Shown one piece after another: positions 1-11,420 of a stretch of 64,000 nucleotides of DNA. Origin of the DNA: Euglena gracilis (lineage: Eukaryota > Euglenida > Euglenophyceae > Euglenales); contig CP154955.1 in NCBI GenBank assembly GCA_039621445.1, positions 49,770,086-49,834,085 on the forward strand. The letters are read 5' to 3'. The position numbers and the translations under genes were made by a program. Each line of letters begins with the position of its first letter. The first letter of the stretch is position 1. A model generated the notes under the pieces. That model had not been told where the DNA came from and searched no databases. It was given only the letters and a program-made list of their open reading frames with translations.

Positions 1-1825
1 TTTCATTTTGAGACCATTTCCCAGGGGAAACATCGAAAAATGAAACGTAACCCCCCCCACTTATAAACTCCTCGGGGTTTATACGATCCGGTTCGGTTGG
101 CCGGCTGAAGGGGGGGGGGTTATAAGTGGGGGGGTTTATAGGTCCCGGAATTGTTGGTGAAAATCCGTCCCCTCAAAATGACCCCGAAACCTCCCAAAAT
201 TGACAATTTTCGGCAAATTTGGTCAAAAATGGCATTTTTGATGATGGTCGGTCTCAAAAAATTGCCAAGAATCAGTTTTTGGGTGGTCTGTGGCCAAAAA
301 AAATCGTCCCCGGCGGCTTTCATTTTTCTTCCCCAGGGGGGGGGGGGTTATACGTCCCAGTTTGGTTGGTCGGCCCGAGGGGGGGTTCATAGGTGGGGGG
401 GGGGGTATTGGTGGGGGGGGGGGCTCCAAAAAAAGGGGGAGGGGGCAGGCAGGGAGGGTAAGGGAGGGGGGGGGGGGGGGGGGAAAGGGGGAAGGGGGTC
501 CCCGAAAAACTGTCTCTCCAGGGAAAAGCCAACTGACCATTTTTGCCATTCCATAGCAAAAATGGTTCCCCCATGCGAGTCGGCTGGGGGGGGATTTTGT
601 TGTGGTGGCCAATTTTTGCAATCCCTGGGGAGTTTCGTGGAGTCAATTTCGAGGCTCAATCAATACCTTTTCGTGATTCTTTTTGAAGAAAAATCCTTCT
701 TCCCAAACATTGAAAATGAAAATTTTGGCTGTGCCCCCTTCGCATTTTTGGAATCGCTGTGGAAGATCAAAAAAGGGGGGGGTCTGAACATGGACTTTTG
801 ACGAGAATCCTTATTTGGGTGCCTTGGGCAGAGCCGAAAAATTCACACTTCAGAATTATTTCTAAGGGGATAAACATCGGAAAATGTTTTCAAAAAAGGA
901 GTCATGGCCAGCCCCCCCCCCCAGGACCCACCGGGGGGGGGGGGGTGGAACACAGGGCCCACTGACCGTGGAGTTCCGGGCACCTTCGGCGCCCACTACC
1001 GGGGGGCTACCCCCCCCCCCCGGATCCTCCCAACTGATATTTGGCTGTGCCTGGGGGGCTACCCTAACCCTAACCCTAACCCTGACCCACTTATGGCCAG
1101 TTTCACCGCAAGATGAGGTTATTTTGAAGACCGGGGGAGGCTCAGCCCCCCCCCAGGCACCACCAAAAATATCTCACATTGGGACCATTCTTTCTGGGGG
1201 GAAACGAGGTGTTGCAAAAACTGGAGCCTACACTAGACATTTCTCCCCACCCCCCACCCCCTCCGCCTTTGGCCCCCAAAAAAATTTCCCGGCGCCTTCG
1301 GCGCCAGGTGCATTTTGGGCCCCCTGACCCAAGCCCCTCCAGGTCACCAAACTTAAAAAAAATATCTGTTGGTAGGCCAGCTTTCAATAAAAGATAAAGG
1401 TGGATTGCAAGTGTGGTGCAGGAGGGAGGCCACTTCCTTGGACGGGATTGGAATCTTAACCTGCACAAAACCGGTATATGTTTTTTTCCGTTGAGGAGCT
1501 TGTGTGGGGTTGGGGTTTTTTGTTGAGGATTGGGCAGGGTTCGATATTGGNGCAGGTGGGTGGGTTTGACCCCCCCCCTCGTCCAGGACGGGGGGGACAC
1601 CCCCCCTCCTGTGCCAGTGGCACGGTCTGGGTGATTGGAATTCAACCACGCCAAAATCCCCTCAAAAGCGCCCAAAGTGCCATTTTGGGCTCTTTTTGGG
1701 CTAAAGCTTGCCAAAAATGTCCAAAATATTTGGAAGGAAAAATTCACTTTTTGGGGGGTCCTGGGTACCCCCCCCCCCGGCGTCGGTCCAGACCATACCA
1801 TTGCTTAACACCTGTCCTACCCCAC
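1..1825. other. G/C-run-rich non-coding DNA
   Basis: No gene is recognisable here on either strand. The stretch is dominated by runs of 6-17 G or C, and the long open frames it contains are Gly- or Pro-rich products of those runs. A GGCGCCTTCGGCGCC hairpin lies near 1291. One ambiguous base sits at 1551. Confidence 0.6.
1061..1088 (-). repeat. Short interstitial telomere-type repeat (CCCTAA)n
   Basis: About four CCCTAA units, the last degenerate, are flanked by G/C runs. On the other strand the unit is TTAGGG, the same as the longer array at 33341-33560. It is too short and too internal to be a functional chromosome end. Confidence 0.75.
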
Positions 1826-2107
1826 CAGGCTTCTTTTTAAGTCAGCAGACTCCCCCCCCCCCCGGGGGGGGGGGGGAGGTGGGGGGGTGGGTCCGGCCGG
1901 GACCCCCCCCCCCGGGGGGGGGGGGTCCCGCGCCGGAGGCGCTGGGTATACCTTTTCGGCGCAAAGCGCCGAAAATTTTGAAAATTGCCTTTATCGGGCC
2001 CGATTTTTTGGGGGGGGTCCCTGCCCCTCCCCGGGGGGGTGGTCCCGCGCCACCCGGGTGGGTGGGTGGGGGACCCTCCCCCCCCCAGGGTCTTAAAAAG
2101 AAGCCTG
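1826..2107. mobile_element. Non-autonomous hAT-type element (282 bp)
   Basis: The ends are perfect 16-bp inverted repeats, CAGGCTTCTTTTTAAG at the left and its reverse complement at the right. They are flanked by an exact 8-bp duplication, TACCCCAC, at 1818-1825 and 2108-2115. A CAGG-type end with an 8-bp duplication is the hallmark of the hAT superfamily. No transposase is encoded. The interior is C/G runs around a central hairpin with arms CGGCGC. A second copy with the same ends has inserted in the LINE at 34420. Confidence 0.9.
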
Positions 2108-2115
2108 TACCCCAC

Positions 2116-4970
2116 CCCCAGGGGGGGGACTGACTGGTTTTTTCAGAGTGGCTGACTGGTTTTCTGGCCAAGAGCCCCCCCCCCCGGGGTGGGGTAGGCC
2201 CGAAAATGAAAAAGTGGCTGGCCTGGCACCAAAGTCGCCGGAAATTTTTTGGGTTTTTTGCGACTTTTCCGCAAAATTTCATTGCCCCCTGAAGAGTGGC
2301 CGACCCACGGGGGGGGGGGGAGCCACCCCCCTCACCCCCCCTGGCCGCGGTGGCCGTAGGCCACAGACCCCCCCTCAGTGACCGTATGTCTTGACAGTGT
2401 CTGTCTCGGCTCCAGTTTTTCACAAAAAAATTCAAAATTTTCAGGTTTCAAAATTGGTAGTTTTCAGGAGGGGCGGGGGTGAAAAAAATGCAGGTCAAAA
2501 TAATTGGACCAAATTTTCGCACAGTCAAATTTTACTGACATTTTTTCTCTTGGATTTTTTTTGGATATTCAATGGCATTTTTTGCTTCAAAAAAGCCTGT
2601 GAAAATCACAGCTTTGAGAAAATGTTGAAATCTTGGAAGGTGTGAAAAAATGTGGCTTTTTGGGGGGTTTTACCTCCTGCATGCCCCAAAATGATGAATC
2701 AGAAGGGTGAATCTGGACATCATCATCAATAACCCCCCAAATACCCTGGCGGGGTGCCAGGTTATTGGAACCAATTTTTGGCCCTGCCCCCCCCCCCCCC
2801 CGCCAGGTTATTTGGGCCCTCTTTTCAGCGCCATAAAGGAATTTTGCCTAAAAAGGGGGGTGCCAGGTTATTGGAACCATCTTTTTTGCCCCTCCCCCCG
2901 CCAGGTCATTCGGCCCCCGCCAGGAGCAAGGACCCCGCCAGGTCATTTGGGGGGTTTTAGCTCATCTGTGAATAACAATTTATTAAAGGTGGTTTTCCTT
3001 GTGCAATAACCTGGATGAAAATTTCACATTTGCAACATCGAAATACTTGAAAACTGAATTTCAGGTATATTCAGTGTACATATTGGAGCATTAGTTTTCG
3101 GCCGAGCTTTACTTGTAAGCCCTCGGGGGTCCTTGGCGGACTGGGTTTAATACCCAGACTGGGGCTTTGCCTGGGACGACCAAGGACTGTCCCCGAAGTT
3201 CGCCTCGATGAAGCGGGTTTGGGGGGGGGGTTGGCAGGTGCTCGCCCTCCCCCCCTGTCCACCGACCACCTCTATGTGCCGACCACCCCCCGGTCGGGGG
3301 TTGCAGGTTAGGGGGTGCATACAACCGCCCCCCTGGTCGGAGGTTTCAGGTGGTTCAAAATATTCAGCGCTTCGCGCCGAACAACGAGCAAAACCCTGTC
3401 TCAACCCGAACCCCACCCCCTTATCCGAATTTGGGGTCGGGCTCATCTGCAGTTACCTGTGGCCGGGAACTGAGTCAAGATCAAGGTTCCGGGCGGGTTT
3501 TCTCCGTTCTCCGGGTTTGGTCAACTGCACGGTCAACCACATCAATCTGTCAATGGACTCTCCTCAAACCTTCCATGAAGGGTGGAGGGCGCAATTTTGG
3601 TTTGGGGTGGAATGGAGGGGAGAGGTCAGGAGCGGCAGCAAGGGGATGACCAGGGCTGGGGCTGTGGTCCAGGGAGCGCAGGGAGGGAGGGGGGAAACTT
3701 TGGCACAACAAATCCGTTTCACAATCGGCATCCGCGATTTCTGCCCGCCGGAAAACGTTCCCAAAATCGGGTTTGAATTCCAAACTGTGGAATTCAAAAC
3801 TGGGAACGTCCACAAAAATCCACACCACAAAAAGTCTTCTTGAAATTTGTCATTCCAATGGCCAACTGATTTCTGTGCAATTGGAATTATTTCAGCCAGC
3901 GGGGCCGTGGGTGGGTCCATACTCCCCCCCCCCTGTCCTTAAAAAAACCTTTGGTCCCTCCCCCCCCCCCTGCTGCAGAGTCCAAAAAGTGAGTTTTCAA
4001 ATAATGGTAGCTTTGCATCCTGAACATTCGAGTTTCATGTTTTTAAACACACCTACAAAAAACTGTAACTGTCCTTTATTCACTATGATCCATCATACAA
4101 ACAAACAAACAAGCTATTGGGGATATAAAGGCAGATGGGCCCCACGTAACAGTGGTGCGGTCTGGGCAGCCGAAAATGTTTGACCCCCAAAATCGGCCAG
4201 AAATGCTATTTTGGGTATTTTGGGGGTAAACATTTGTCAAAAATGCAAAAGTTTTCGGCACAAAGAGCCAAAAGGAAAATTTTGACTTTTTGGGGGGTCC
4301 CGGGTAACCCTCGGGGTCGGTCTGGACCCCCCTGGAAGGTGGCGGGGGGGGGGGTCCACACCCCCCCCCGGTCCAGGGGGGAACCCCTGCCCCCACCTAA
4401 CCCCTGCACGCCCTCCTTATATCGAACCCTGGCGGGGAGGGGGGGGGGCTCGGGTCCCCCCATGTACCCCCTCACTTTTGGGGGCGCATTTTGAATTAAA
4501 CATTTTTTTCGGCGCCGAAAATGGAGGGAAAACCCATACGGGGCACCCACTCGGCCCAACCCTTGGGGGGGGGGGCTCAGTTAGGGAACACCCCCAGGGG
4601 CAAAGGGGCACTTTGCCTCCACGCGCAAAATACAAAGACAGGGAAAAAACAATGGAAAGTTGAGTCACACTCCCAAACACCTAGCGCAAGAAGGGGTTAG
4701 ACAGGCACTCTGCAAAGCTCAGAGGGAAACAACTGGAAAATTACCCTTCAAAAAACTGATTGACTTCCCCAAATTTAAACCCCCAATATGAAGCTTGCCA
4801 AGGGCTCTGGTATTGTTGATTGAATTTAAAGCCATAAAGCCATCCGAAGATGCTATTCAAAGTAAAGCATGAAATTTTTGGTCGTTATTGCATTCATTGG
4901 CGAAAATGATTCATTTTTGGCAAAAAAAATACCAGGGGGGAAACGCAAAATGGACCCTCAAAGCGACGCA
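2116..4970. other. Repeat-rich non-coding DNA
   Basis: No gene is supported. The stretch holds G/C homopolymer blocks and a probable small element at 2731-2960. A second patch with G/C runs and AAAATTT-flanked interior at 4180-4620 resembles the interiors of the small hAT-type elements, but I could not find matching ends and a duplication for it. Confidence 0.5.
2731..2960. mobile_element. Probable small inverted-repeat element, CCTGGCGGGG family
   Basis: The left end (AACCCCCCAAATACCCTGG) is mirrored at the right (CCAGGTCATTTGGGGGGTT). Inside, CCAGGTTATT/CCAGGTCATT motifs recur next to C runs. A copy in the opposite orientation lies at 28440-28662 and shares the internal text around the GCGCTGAAAA motif. 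I see no clear target duplication, so the borders are approximate. Confidence 0.55.
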
Positions 4971-4973
4971 AAA

Positions 4974-4977
4974 ACAC

Positions 4978-5032
<55 letters not shown>

Positions 5033-5061
5033 CCCCACACCCAAAACACCAAGCCCCACAC

Positions 5062-5104
<43 letters not shown>
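4974..5104. repeat. (CA)n microsatellite, two blocks
   Basis: Two nearly pure CA tracts are separated by about 40 bp of CACCCC-like sequence. The long Thr/His and Cys/Val frames here are artefacts of the repeat. Confidence 0.95.
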
Positions 5105-5105
<1 letters not shown>

Positions 5106-5699
5106 GACGCAAATAAGCGCAAAAGAGGATTTTGAAAATAGTCGGCTCCGCCGGGAAAATCTTCCATTTTTTTTGCATAAAAATAAACATTTTTTTGACC
5201 AATGAATGTAAAAATGCCAAAATTTGACAAAACTTTTGGTTCCTGGGGAAAACAAGGGCCAAAACGAGGAATTTTTCACAATCAAATAATATCCAGCAAA
5301 AATCCAAAAATCGCTGGGGGAAAAAACACACAAAAACTCAAACCTTGCCAAAATTGAAAAACAGAAAAAGGCAACAAAAAAACAACTCAAAAACGCATTT
5401 GAGTTTCTCCCCTCCTGAAAATGGCAATTGGCAGATGATGTCCAAAACCATGACCACAAAATGCACCTTCAAGTTTCATCCACAGCAGGGGCAAAGACTG
5501 AGTGCCCAAAAGTGGTGAAAATGAGCGATACCATCGAGGACCTTTGCAGAATGTGCGACCCAACAAACTTCCACACTGGTCGTCAGGCGCTCCAACGACG
5601 AGGGAGAGGTGGGGGGAAATACGGCTGCAGCGCACTGTCGTCAGGGTTAGGTGCTGAACAGGGGTTGCCATGAAGCCGGGTGGAGGTGGGGGTCTGGAC
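5105..5699. other. Unassigned sequence before the hAT-type element
   Basis: The stretch is A-rich up to about 5400 and then more balanced from 5420 to 5690. That second part is open on both strands, with charged residues in a + frame around 5480-5620, so it could hold an exon. No domain is recognisable, and both strands are equally plausible. Confidence 0.25.
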
Positions 5700-6052
5700 C
5701 AGGCAATTGCTTAAGCACTGACCGACCCCCCCCCCCCCCGGGGGGTGGGTGACTGGTTTTTTCAGAGTGACTGACTGGTTTTTGGCCCGGACCCCTCCCC
5801 CCCGGGGGGGGGGGTCGGCCAGGAGTGGGCAAAAGTGGCTTGGGTGACCCCGGCGCCGAAGGCGCCGGAAAATTTTTTTGGGCCTAAAATGGCCTAAAGT
5901 GACTGGAAAGTGGCCATTTTTCTGAGTGGCCGACCCCCCCCCGGGGGGGGGTAGTGACTGGCTGGTTTTTTGAAAATGAGTGACTGACTGGTTTTTAAAA
6001 AAGTGGAGTGACCCCCCCCTCCCCCCCCCGGGGGTCGGTAAGCAATTGTATG
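5700..6052. mobile_element. Non-autonomous hAT-type element (353 bp)
   Basis: The ends CAGGCAATTGCTTAAGC and, inverted, CATACAATTGCTTACC share an AATTGCTTA core. An exact 8-bp duplication, GTCTGGAC, lies at 5692-5699 and 6053-6060. The interior carries paired repeats of the type TGACTGGTTTTT and a central GGCGCCGAAGGCGCC hairpin. It is nearly the same as the element at 20349-20707 but in the opposite orientation. There is no coding capacity. Confidence 0.9.
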
Positions 6053-6060
6053 GTCTGGAC

Positions 6061-8600
6061 AAAACCATCGCTTACCCACCCCCTGGGGGAGGGGGTCACT
6101 TTCCACCTGAAAACCTGAGCCAGTGCGGAATCTTGGTGTCACAGCACATTAACTGCCACCCAGGTGTGGGGGTCGACCCCCACAAGCCTTCCTAACAGGC
6201 ATTTTTTAAAAGGCGCCTTAAAAAGCCTTGGTGCCTTAAAAAAAAGTTTGGCCAAAATGCCTTAAAACCCCTTGAAAACCCTTTAATAATTCGTCCTGGA
6301 AAGTGTTTCAAATTTCGAGCAAAAAAAAAAGACTTGCAGAATCTCAGTAAAACAAGTCAACTCCAGGGAAAAAATGATTTCTGGGATCACCGGATATTGT
6401 TTATGCACTCAAAACTCAAGAAAAAATAAAGTTTTGAACTTTTGATTTGCAACCTGGACCGACGTTGGTTCGATGCCCGGATGGTTCTTTGACCGCCCGT
6501 GGAAAACAGACGCCTTAAAACCTCTTGAAACTTCCAAAATGCCTCAAAATTTTTTTAAAAAAACATTTACAAAACACCTTGACCCCCAAAATGCTGGGGC
6601 CTGGGCACTGGGACCTCCAGCATCGTGGGTGGGAAGTGTCCCCACCCAGCCCCACCCCTTCACGGGGGGGGGGGGGTTGGACACCCCCTCCCCCCTTCTG
6701 AGCGGTCCAGACCAACCCCCATGCATCACCCGGAAACCCCCAGAAAGATCAATGTTTTCCTCTCTGTCCATACCAAAATAACTGAAATGTTTAGTGCCAA
6801 AAATACAGGAAACCCTGTCTCCCAATTGGCCGAAGTAGCTTAGCCCCATCCATGTTTTGCTTGTACGTGCACAATAAAATTTTCTTTCTTACAGAGAAGC
6901 GAAACTTAAAAAAAATCTCTGGATGGGCAGCACCATCTCTGCCTGCTGCTTGAGGAGGGCAACGCTGTTGGGGTGAGGCGGGGGCTGCCAGTCGCAGGGC
7001 TGTGTGACTTGGCTTTGTGGGCCGTGTGATCCTCCAGAGGCGCCCCAAACGTGACGTCCAACACAGGCTGGGTGGCTGCGGAGTCCCTCGTGCTTATTGG
7101 CCAAGTTTGTTGTTGTTCCTTTGGTTTGCAAGCTGGATGAGGTGAGTGGGTCGGTCTCACCCAAAATCCAGACCATCGATTTACTTAATAATGACCCCGG
7201 GAGGGGCAGTATTTTTTCCAGGCCCAAACCCACCCGCCCACTTTTTTTGAAACCCCCCAACCCCCCCCCCTGGGTCAACCAACCACCCACCCACCCAAAA
7301 TCCAGCCAAAATAGACCGAAAACCCTTTGAAAAAATTGAAAAAAAGAAACGAAACCACACCCTCTGGGGGATTCCAGAGGCCCCAACCCACCTACCCACT
7401 CTCGAAAAACCAGCCCCCCCCCCCCCCCGGGGGGTCACACAGGTGTTCAGTGTATCTATGATCCAGACCAACAACAAATGATCACCCCCCCCCTTGTCCA
7501 CCGACTGGGTTCCTGCAACCCCCGACCAGGGGGGGGGGGTGATACGCACCCCCCCAACCTACAACCCCGACCGGGGGGGGGGGGCTGCAGACCATCGGGT
7601 GCATACAATTTTTAATTGGGGGGGGGGGGGTCGGCCACTCTGGGATCCAAGGGGAAATTGACCATAAATTTAAAGAAATGGTTAACTTGTTAGATATTCC
7701 TTTGTTGCATGTTGCAGGGAGTGGCTTGCAAGGGAAGAGACAAGAAACCCAGAAACCCTGCCTTTACTGGCCATTCAAACCTGCTCCTGGAAGGAAGAGG
7801 GCGGGGGAAGGGAAAAGCAAATGGTATTTGACAACAGCTGGTAATGAAAATTTGCTGAGGTCAGCCCAAAAAAAGTTTGAATTCACCGCCCAAATGCAAA
7901 CCCCCCTGAAGGTCTTAATATTCCACCCAAAAAAGCAGGGGGAGATTAGGGGGATTATATTTGGTGTGTGTGCCGTACATGGGTGAATGAAGGAAAAACC
8001 AATCCTCGAAAAAAATTCACTAGCAATGATGAACTTTCCTTCAAAATGTCACCAACTACATCAAAAACAGATGTGGACTTCGAGCAAAAAAGACTTGTGT
8101 TTTCATTAACTGTTCTTTTTTGAAGTCTTTGAAAAAAGTTTTCGGCACTTTGCATTTTTTTCCCCTGGGGGCGACCCAGGGTCCTGGACCATCCCCCACT
8201 CCACCCCTTTCGTTTAATGCCCGGGGGGGGGGGGGCAACGTTCAAAAATACAAAAGAAAAATGAACAAAAAAGGTCGAAATTTCTCGGTGAAAATCCTCC
8301 ATAGCATCCCAGTCTCATCGCCGATCCACCCCAATCAAAATCAGCGGTCTTCAACCTTCGAACCCTTTTCGGGCCCTGGACCGACCCTTCGGCCAAAGGG
8401 AGGTACTTGGTGGTCCTGGAAAAAAATGCTGTCCCTGATGGACCTCTGTAGGAAACCAATCTCTGCGGAGCCTTGAACCAATTGCCCCCCCCCTCCAAAT
8501 TGGTTGCAACCCAACCGCACCCTCAATGGCTGCCGGGCGGGCCCCAATGATGTGTGGGTTACAGGCATTGAGTCACACCAACACGCACACCTAAAACTAA
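6061..8600. other. Non-coding DNA with G/C runs
   Basis: I recognise no gene. A - strand open stretch near 6900-7140 (ending in an LLKQQAEM-like helix) could be an exon but has no recognisable domain. The block 7240-7640 is mainly alternating C and G runs. Confidence 0.4.
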
Positions 8601-8639
8601 GCACACCGAACACCTCAAGCCAGTGCGCCCTGACGGTTG

Positions 8640-9175
8640 TTTGCCTGGCTCCTTCGGTGAGGGAGGGGAGCGTGCCGGGTGTCCGGAGGCCACCCAGGGC
8701 AGGGTGTTGCCCTCCACCAAGCGGCGGTGCATCGCCTCCTTGGCGGCCAGGGCGTGGCCAAGGGAGGCGAAGCCAGGGTTATTTTTTAAGGCTGGGGGGA
8801 GGGGGGGTCCCCCCACCCACCCCCTGGGGGTGGGGGGCCTGAAGGGGGGGGGGTCCCGGGGGACCCACTCAATTTTCCTCGAAAATGGCCAAAAATCACA
8901 AAAATGCTAAAAATAGCACCTTTTTCAAAAATTTTCGGCGCAAAAAAATATATCCCCCCATGGGGGGGGACCCCGGGGGGGGGGGGGGCTCGGCCAGACC
9001 CACCCACCCCCCCGGGGGGGCCAAGACTAAAAAAACCCCTGGGCGAAGCGGACGAGGGCGGAGCTCCGGCTGGCGCACAGCGGGCGGGGGCGCACCAGCC
9101 GGAGCCACTGGATGGGGCCAAAAGGCCGGAAGAGATGGGCCCAGGCACCTCGCAGGGCAGGCGCGCTGGTGCGTT
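8640..9175 (-). pseudogene. RRM-domain coding exon, split by a hAT-type element
   Basis: Reading leftwards from about 9175, one frame gives the front half of an RNA-recognition motif: the first helix LFRPFGPI, then the second strand WLRLVRPR, then SALVRF, which corresponds to RNP1. If 8774-9041 and one copy of its 8-bp duplication are removed, the frame continues in ASLGHALAAKEAMHRRLVEG, the second helix and fourth strand, then a Pro/Ser-rich tail. RRM proteins bind single-stranded RNA. The first strand (RNP2) is not visible and may lie in an upstream exon. Splice signals at the element borders are poor and exact intron-like removal would not restore the frame, so this copy is probably inactive. 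No specific RRM family can be named. Confidence 0.6.
8774..9041. mobile_element. Non-autonomous hAT-type element inside the RRM exon (268 bp)
   Basis: The left end, CAGGGTTATTTTTTAAGGCTGG, is matched at the right by the inverse of a CAGGGGTTTTTTTAGTCTTGG-like end. The exact 8-bp duplication GGCGAAGC lies at 8766-8773 and 9042-9049. The interior shares its AATAGCACCTTTT and CAAAAATTTTCGGCGC text with the element at 11093. Removing it together with one duplication rejoins an RRM reading frame. Confidence 0.9.
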
Positions 9176-9309
9176 CGCCCAACCCCCGAGACGGGGGAGT
9201 CACCTCCCCCCCCCCAGCAACTGTGGCAACTCACTAACCTTGCCCTCAACGATTGTGCGTGGCGCCCTGTGTTGACCAACCCCCCGCTAGAAGGTGGAGG
9301 GGGGGGGTC

Positions 9310-9435
9310 AGGGTTTGCCCACCCAAGCTGAGCTTCTCCTCCTCATCCACCGGCCGGGTCAAAAGCATGGTTTCAGAAACCCTGGAGGGCCCGATGGCAA
9401 TGTCATGCTTCAAATGCCAGTGAATGTCTGCCAGG
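9310..9435 (-). CDS. Possible exon upstream of the split RRM exon
   Basis: This - strand stretch reads as a hydrophilic segment containing HWHLKHDIAIG and, further on, MLLTRPVDEEEKL. CAG acceptor-like and GTGGGC donor-like signals lie at its edges. I recognise no family. The + strand is also open here, so the assignment rests on composition only. If real, it would belong to the same transcription unit as the RRM exon. Confidence 0.2.
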
Positions 9436-11092
9436 CTACCCCGGTGGTGGAGGTGCCTTGTGCTATGGGGTGCCTGCCCAAAGCAGGCACTCCCCCCCCA
9501 GGGTTGGTTGGTTTTGGTGTCTGTCGGTGCCTCACAACCTAGGCAAATTTCCTTTGAAAATGGCCATGTTCGGGCCCTGGTACCTTTGGCGCCGGGGGGG
9601 GGGGGGTGTGTTCTTCACCACTACCCACTCCAAAAACCCACCCACTCCCGGGGGTTGAAAATGCCCCCCCCCCCCCTGCCTGCCCATAGCTGCCCCTCTG
9701 CAGCCCTGTGGGGGTGCGCATGTTCTTAAAAGAAAGACTGATTTCTGCGTGTGAACAGATTGTCTGACTCAGTAATCCAACTTTGTTTTTTATCAGCTGC
9801 ATTGGCGGGTGGCTGCCGTCCAAAATCTACCATCTAATACTGAGCACATTCCTCAAAGGAAAATGCCTGGATGGAACACATCCTGCTCGGAGCAGTCGAG
9901 CGGCAAATTGGCTACGAGGAGGGTGAAGACTGGGATGTTTGCTAGAATCACACTGGGAATTGATGGCGCACCCTCCCAAATCTGCTCCTCTCCCCTGGCT
10001 TTGGCCAAAGTTCCCGAAAACTTTGCCCTCCAAGAATGAGTGTTAATTTTTTTCCCATGAGTCCCACAACTTTTGACCTTAATGCCTGTTGACCCGAGTA
10101 AAACGTTTCCCGTGCGTAAAATGAGAAAATGTAGGTCACCGACGAAGGCTGTTTGGTGATAATTTCATCCAGCTCAGTGAGCTATCCTCAAGCTGCCACC
10201 AAATACTGGGAAAATGGAGATGAATTCCAGAAATTTGTCCACTTGGGATCCTGTCACTGAATTGATGGTGTGCACGGTATTGTTCTCGCAGGCACCATAC
10301 GCAGCTGGAGGATGGTAAAATGAGTCATGGAAAAAAATTCCTCACTACACTGGTCAAAATAATACAATAAAATATTTTTGTACCCTCACTCTTCCCCTAT
10401 TTGGTTAATGGCCAACTCCTTCGGACCCCCCCATTTGTGGGGGGGGGGGTCGTTCAGGGGAGCACGAGGACCCTAATCCCTAACTTTTTGCCTATGCAAA
10501 ACTGGTCGATTTTTCGGAGCAGACATTTGTGAAGGTTTTTGAGGCGTTTTTGTGTGTCTTGCCAAATTTGGCCGGTATTCTCCCAGAGGCCAATTAGCCA
10601 ATTAGGAGGAGGGGATTGGGGGGGAGGGGTGGGGGTATGTGCAAAAATTTCGGACTGAAGAAAAAGGGGGGAAGACATATTGCTGGAGGTTGCAAAAATT
10701 TGTGGGCCAGCCCAACCCTGGGCTCAACCGATCACTGAAGCAAAACCAACCAATCCTGCCAATTGAAATTCACTGCCGCCCCCTCCCCAGTCACGTGAGG
10801 GAATGGGGGGCAAACAAACAAAAATACCGAAAATTCAAATCCAATTTTCTCAGCCAAGACAATTTTTTTCTGCCCCCTCCCTCAGCAAAAAGCAGGGGGG
10901 ACAGGGGCAAAAAAGGAGTTTTGGGGTAAAAAAAGGGAGGCATTATTTTCTGAACGAAGTCAAAGATGTTGAAATGGCTGTGCAAATCTTTTTGGGACAG
11001 AAGCAAAAAAAAAGGGAGAGACCGGGGGAAATATATTGGGCTTGCTAGAACCAGTGGAAAACTGTTTCCCTGGACGCACCAACAATCACATC
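9436..11092. other. Non-coding DNA, one weak exon candidate
   Basis: Nothing is well supported. Near 9797-9960 (+), a TTTTTTATCAG acceptor is followed by a frame with GGWLPSKIYHLILSTF and, in another frame, a segment ending in QIGYEEGEDWDV. That might be a frameshifted exon remnant. The rest is AT-balanced sequence without a recognisable gene. Confidence 0.25.
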
Positions 11093-11412
11093 CATGGGTT
11101 TTTTAAGACCGGGGGGGAGGGGGGGGAGGGGTCGGCACCCACCCACCCACCCCCTGGGGTGGCCCCCCCCCCCCCGGGAGGGAGAGGGGGGGGGGGTCCC
11201 GGGGACCCACCCACTTTTGCCCGAAAATGGCCAAAAATTCAAAAAATAGCACCTTTTCAAAATTTTCGGCGCCTTCGGCGCCGAAAAAGATATGCCCACC
11301 AGCCCCTACCTCCACCCCTCGGGGGGGGGGGGGTCAAAGGGACCCACCCCCCCTACCCCCCCTCCCCCCCCGGGGGGGAGGGGGTCCAAGACTAAAAAAA
11401 AAACAACCCCTG
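11093..11412. mobile_element. Non-autonomous hAT-type element (320 bp)
   Basis: The left end CATGGGTTTTTTAAGACC is mirrored by a right end running from AAGACTAAAA to CCCCTG. The exact 8-bp duplication ATCACATC lies at 11085-11092 and 11413-11420. The centre carries a perfect GGCGCCTTCGGCGCC hairpin embedded in AAATTTT. Interior text is shared with the element at 8774. Confidence 0.9.
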
Positions 11413-11420
11413 ATCACATC

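Noticed and set aside
151-801. Long Gly-rich ORF at the left edge
   Set aside because: Its length comes from G runs that contain no stop codons. Overlapping frames on both strands are equally open and none has a domain.
4894-5459. Long Cys/Val and Thr/His open frames
   Set aside because: They are direct translations of the CA microsatellite in several frames and do not continue into conserved sequence.
6461-6530. tRNA-like T-arm text (GGTTCGATGCCC)
   Set aside because: No matching acceptor, D or anticodon stems could be folded around it.
8774-9041. The small element acting as a spliced intron (introner)
   Set aside because: No GT donor or AG acceptor sits at or near its ends in a position that would restore the RRM frame.
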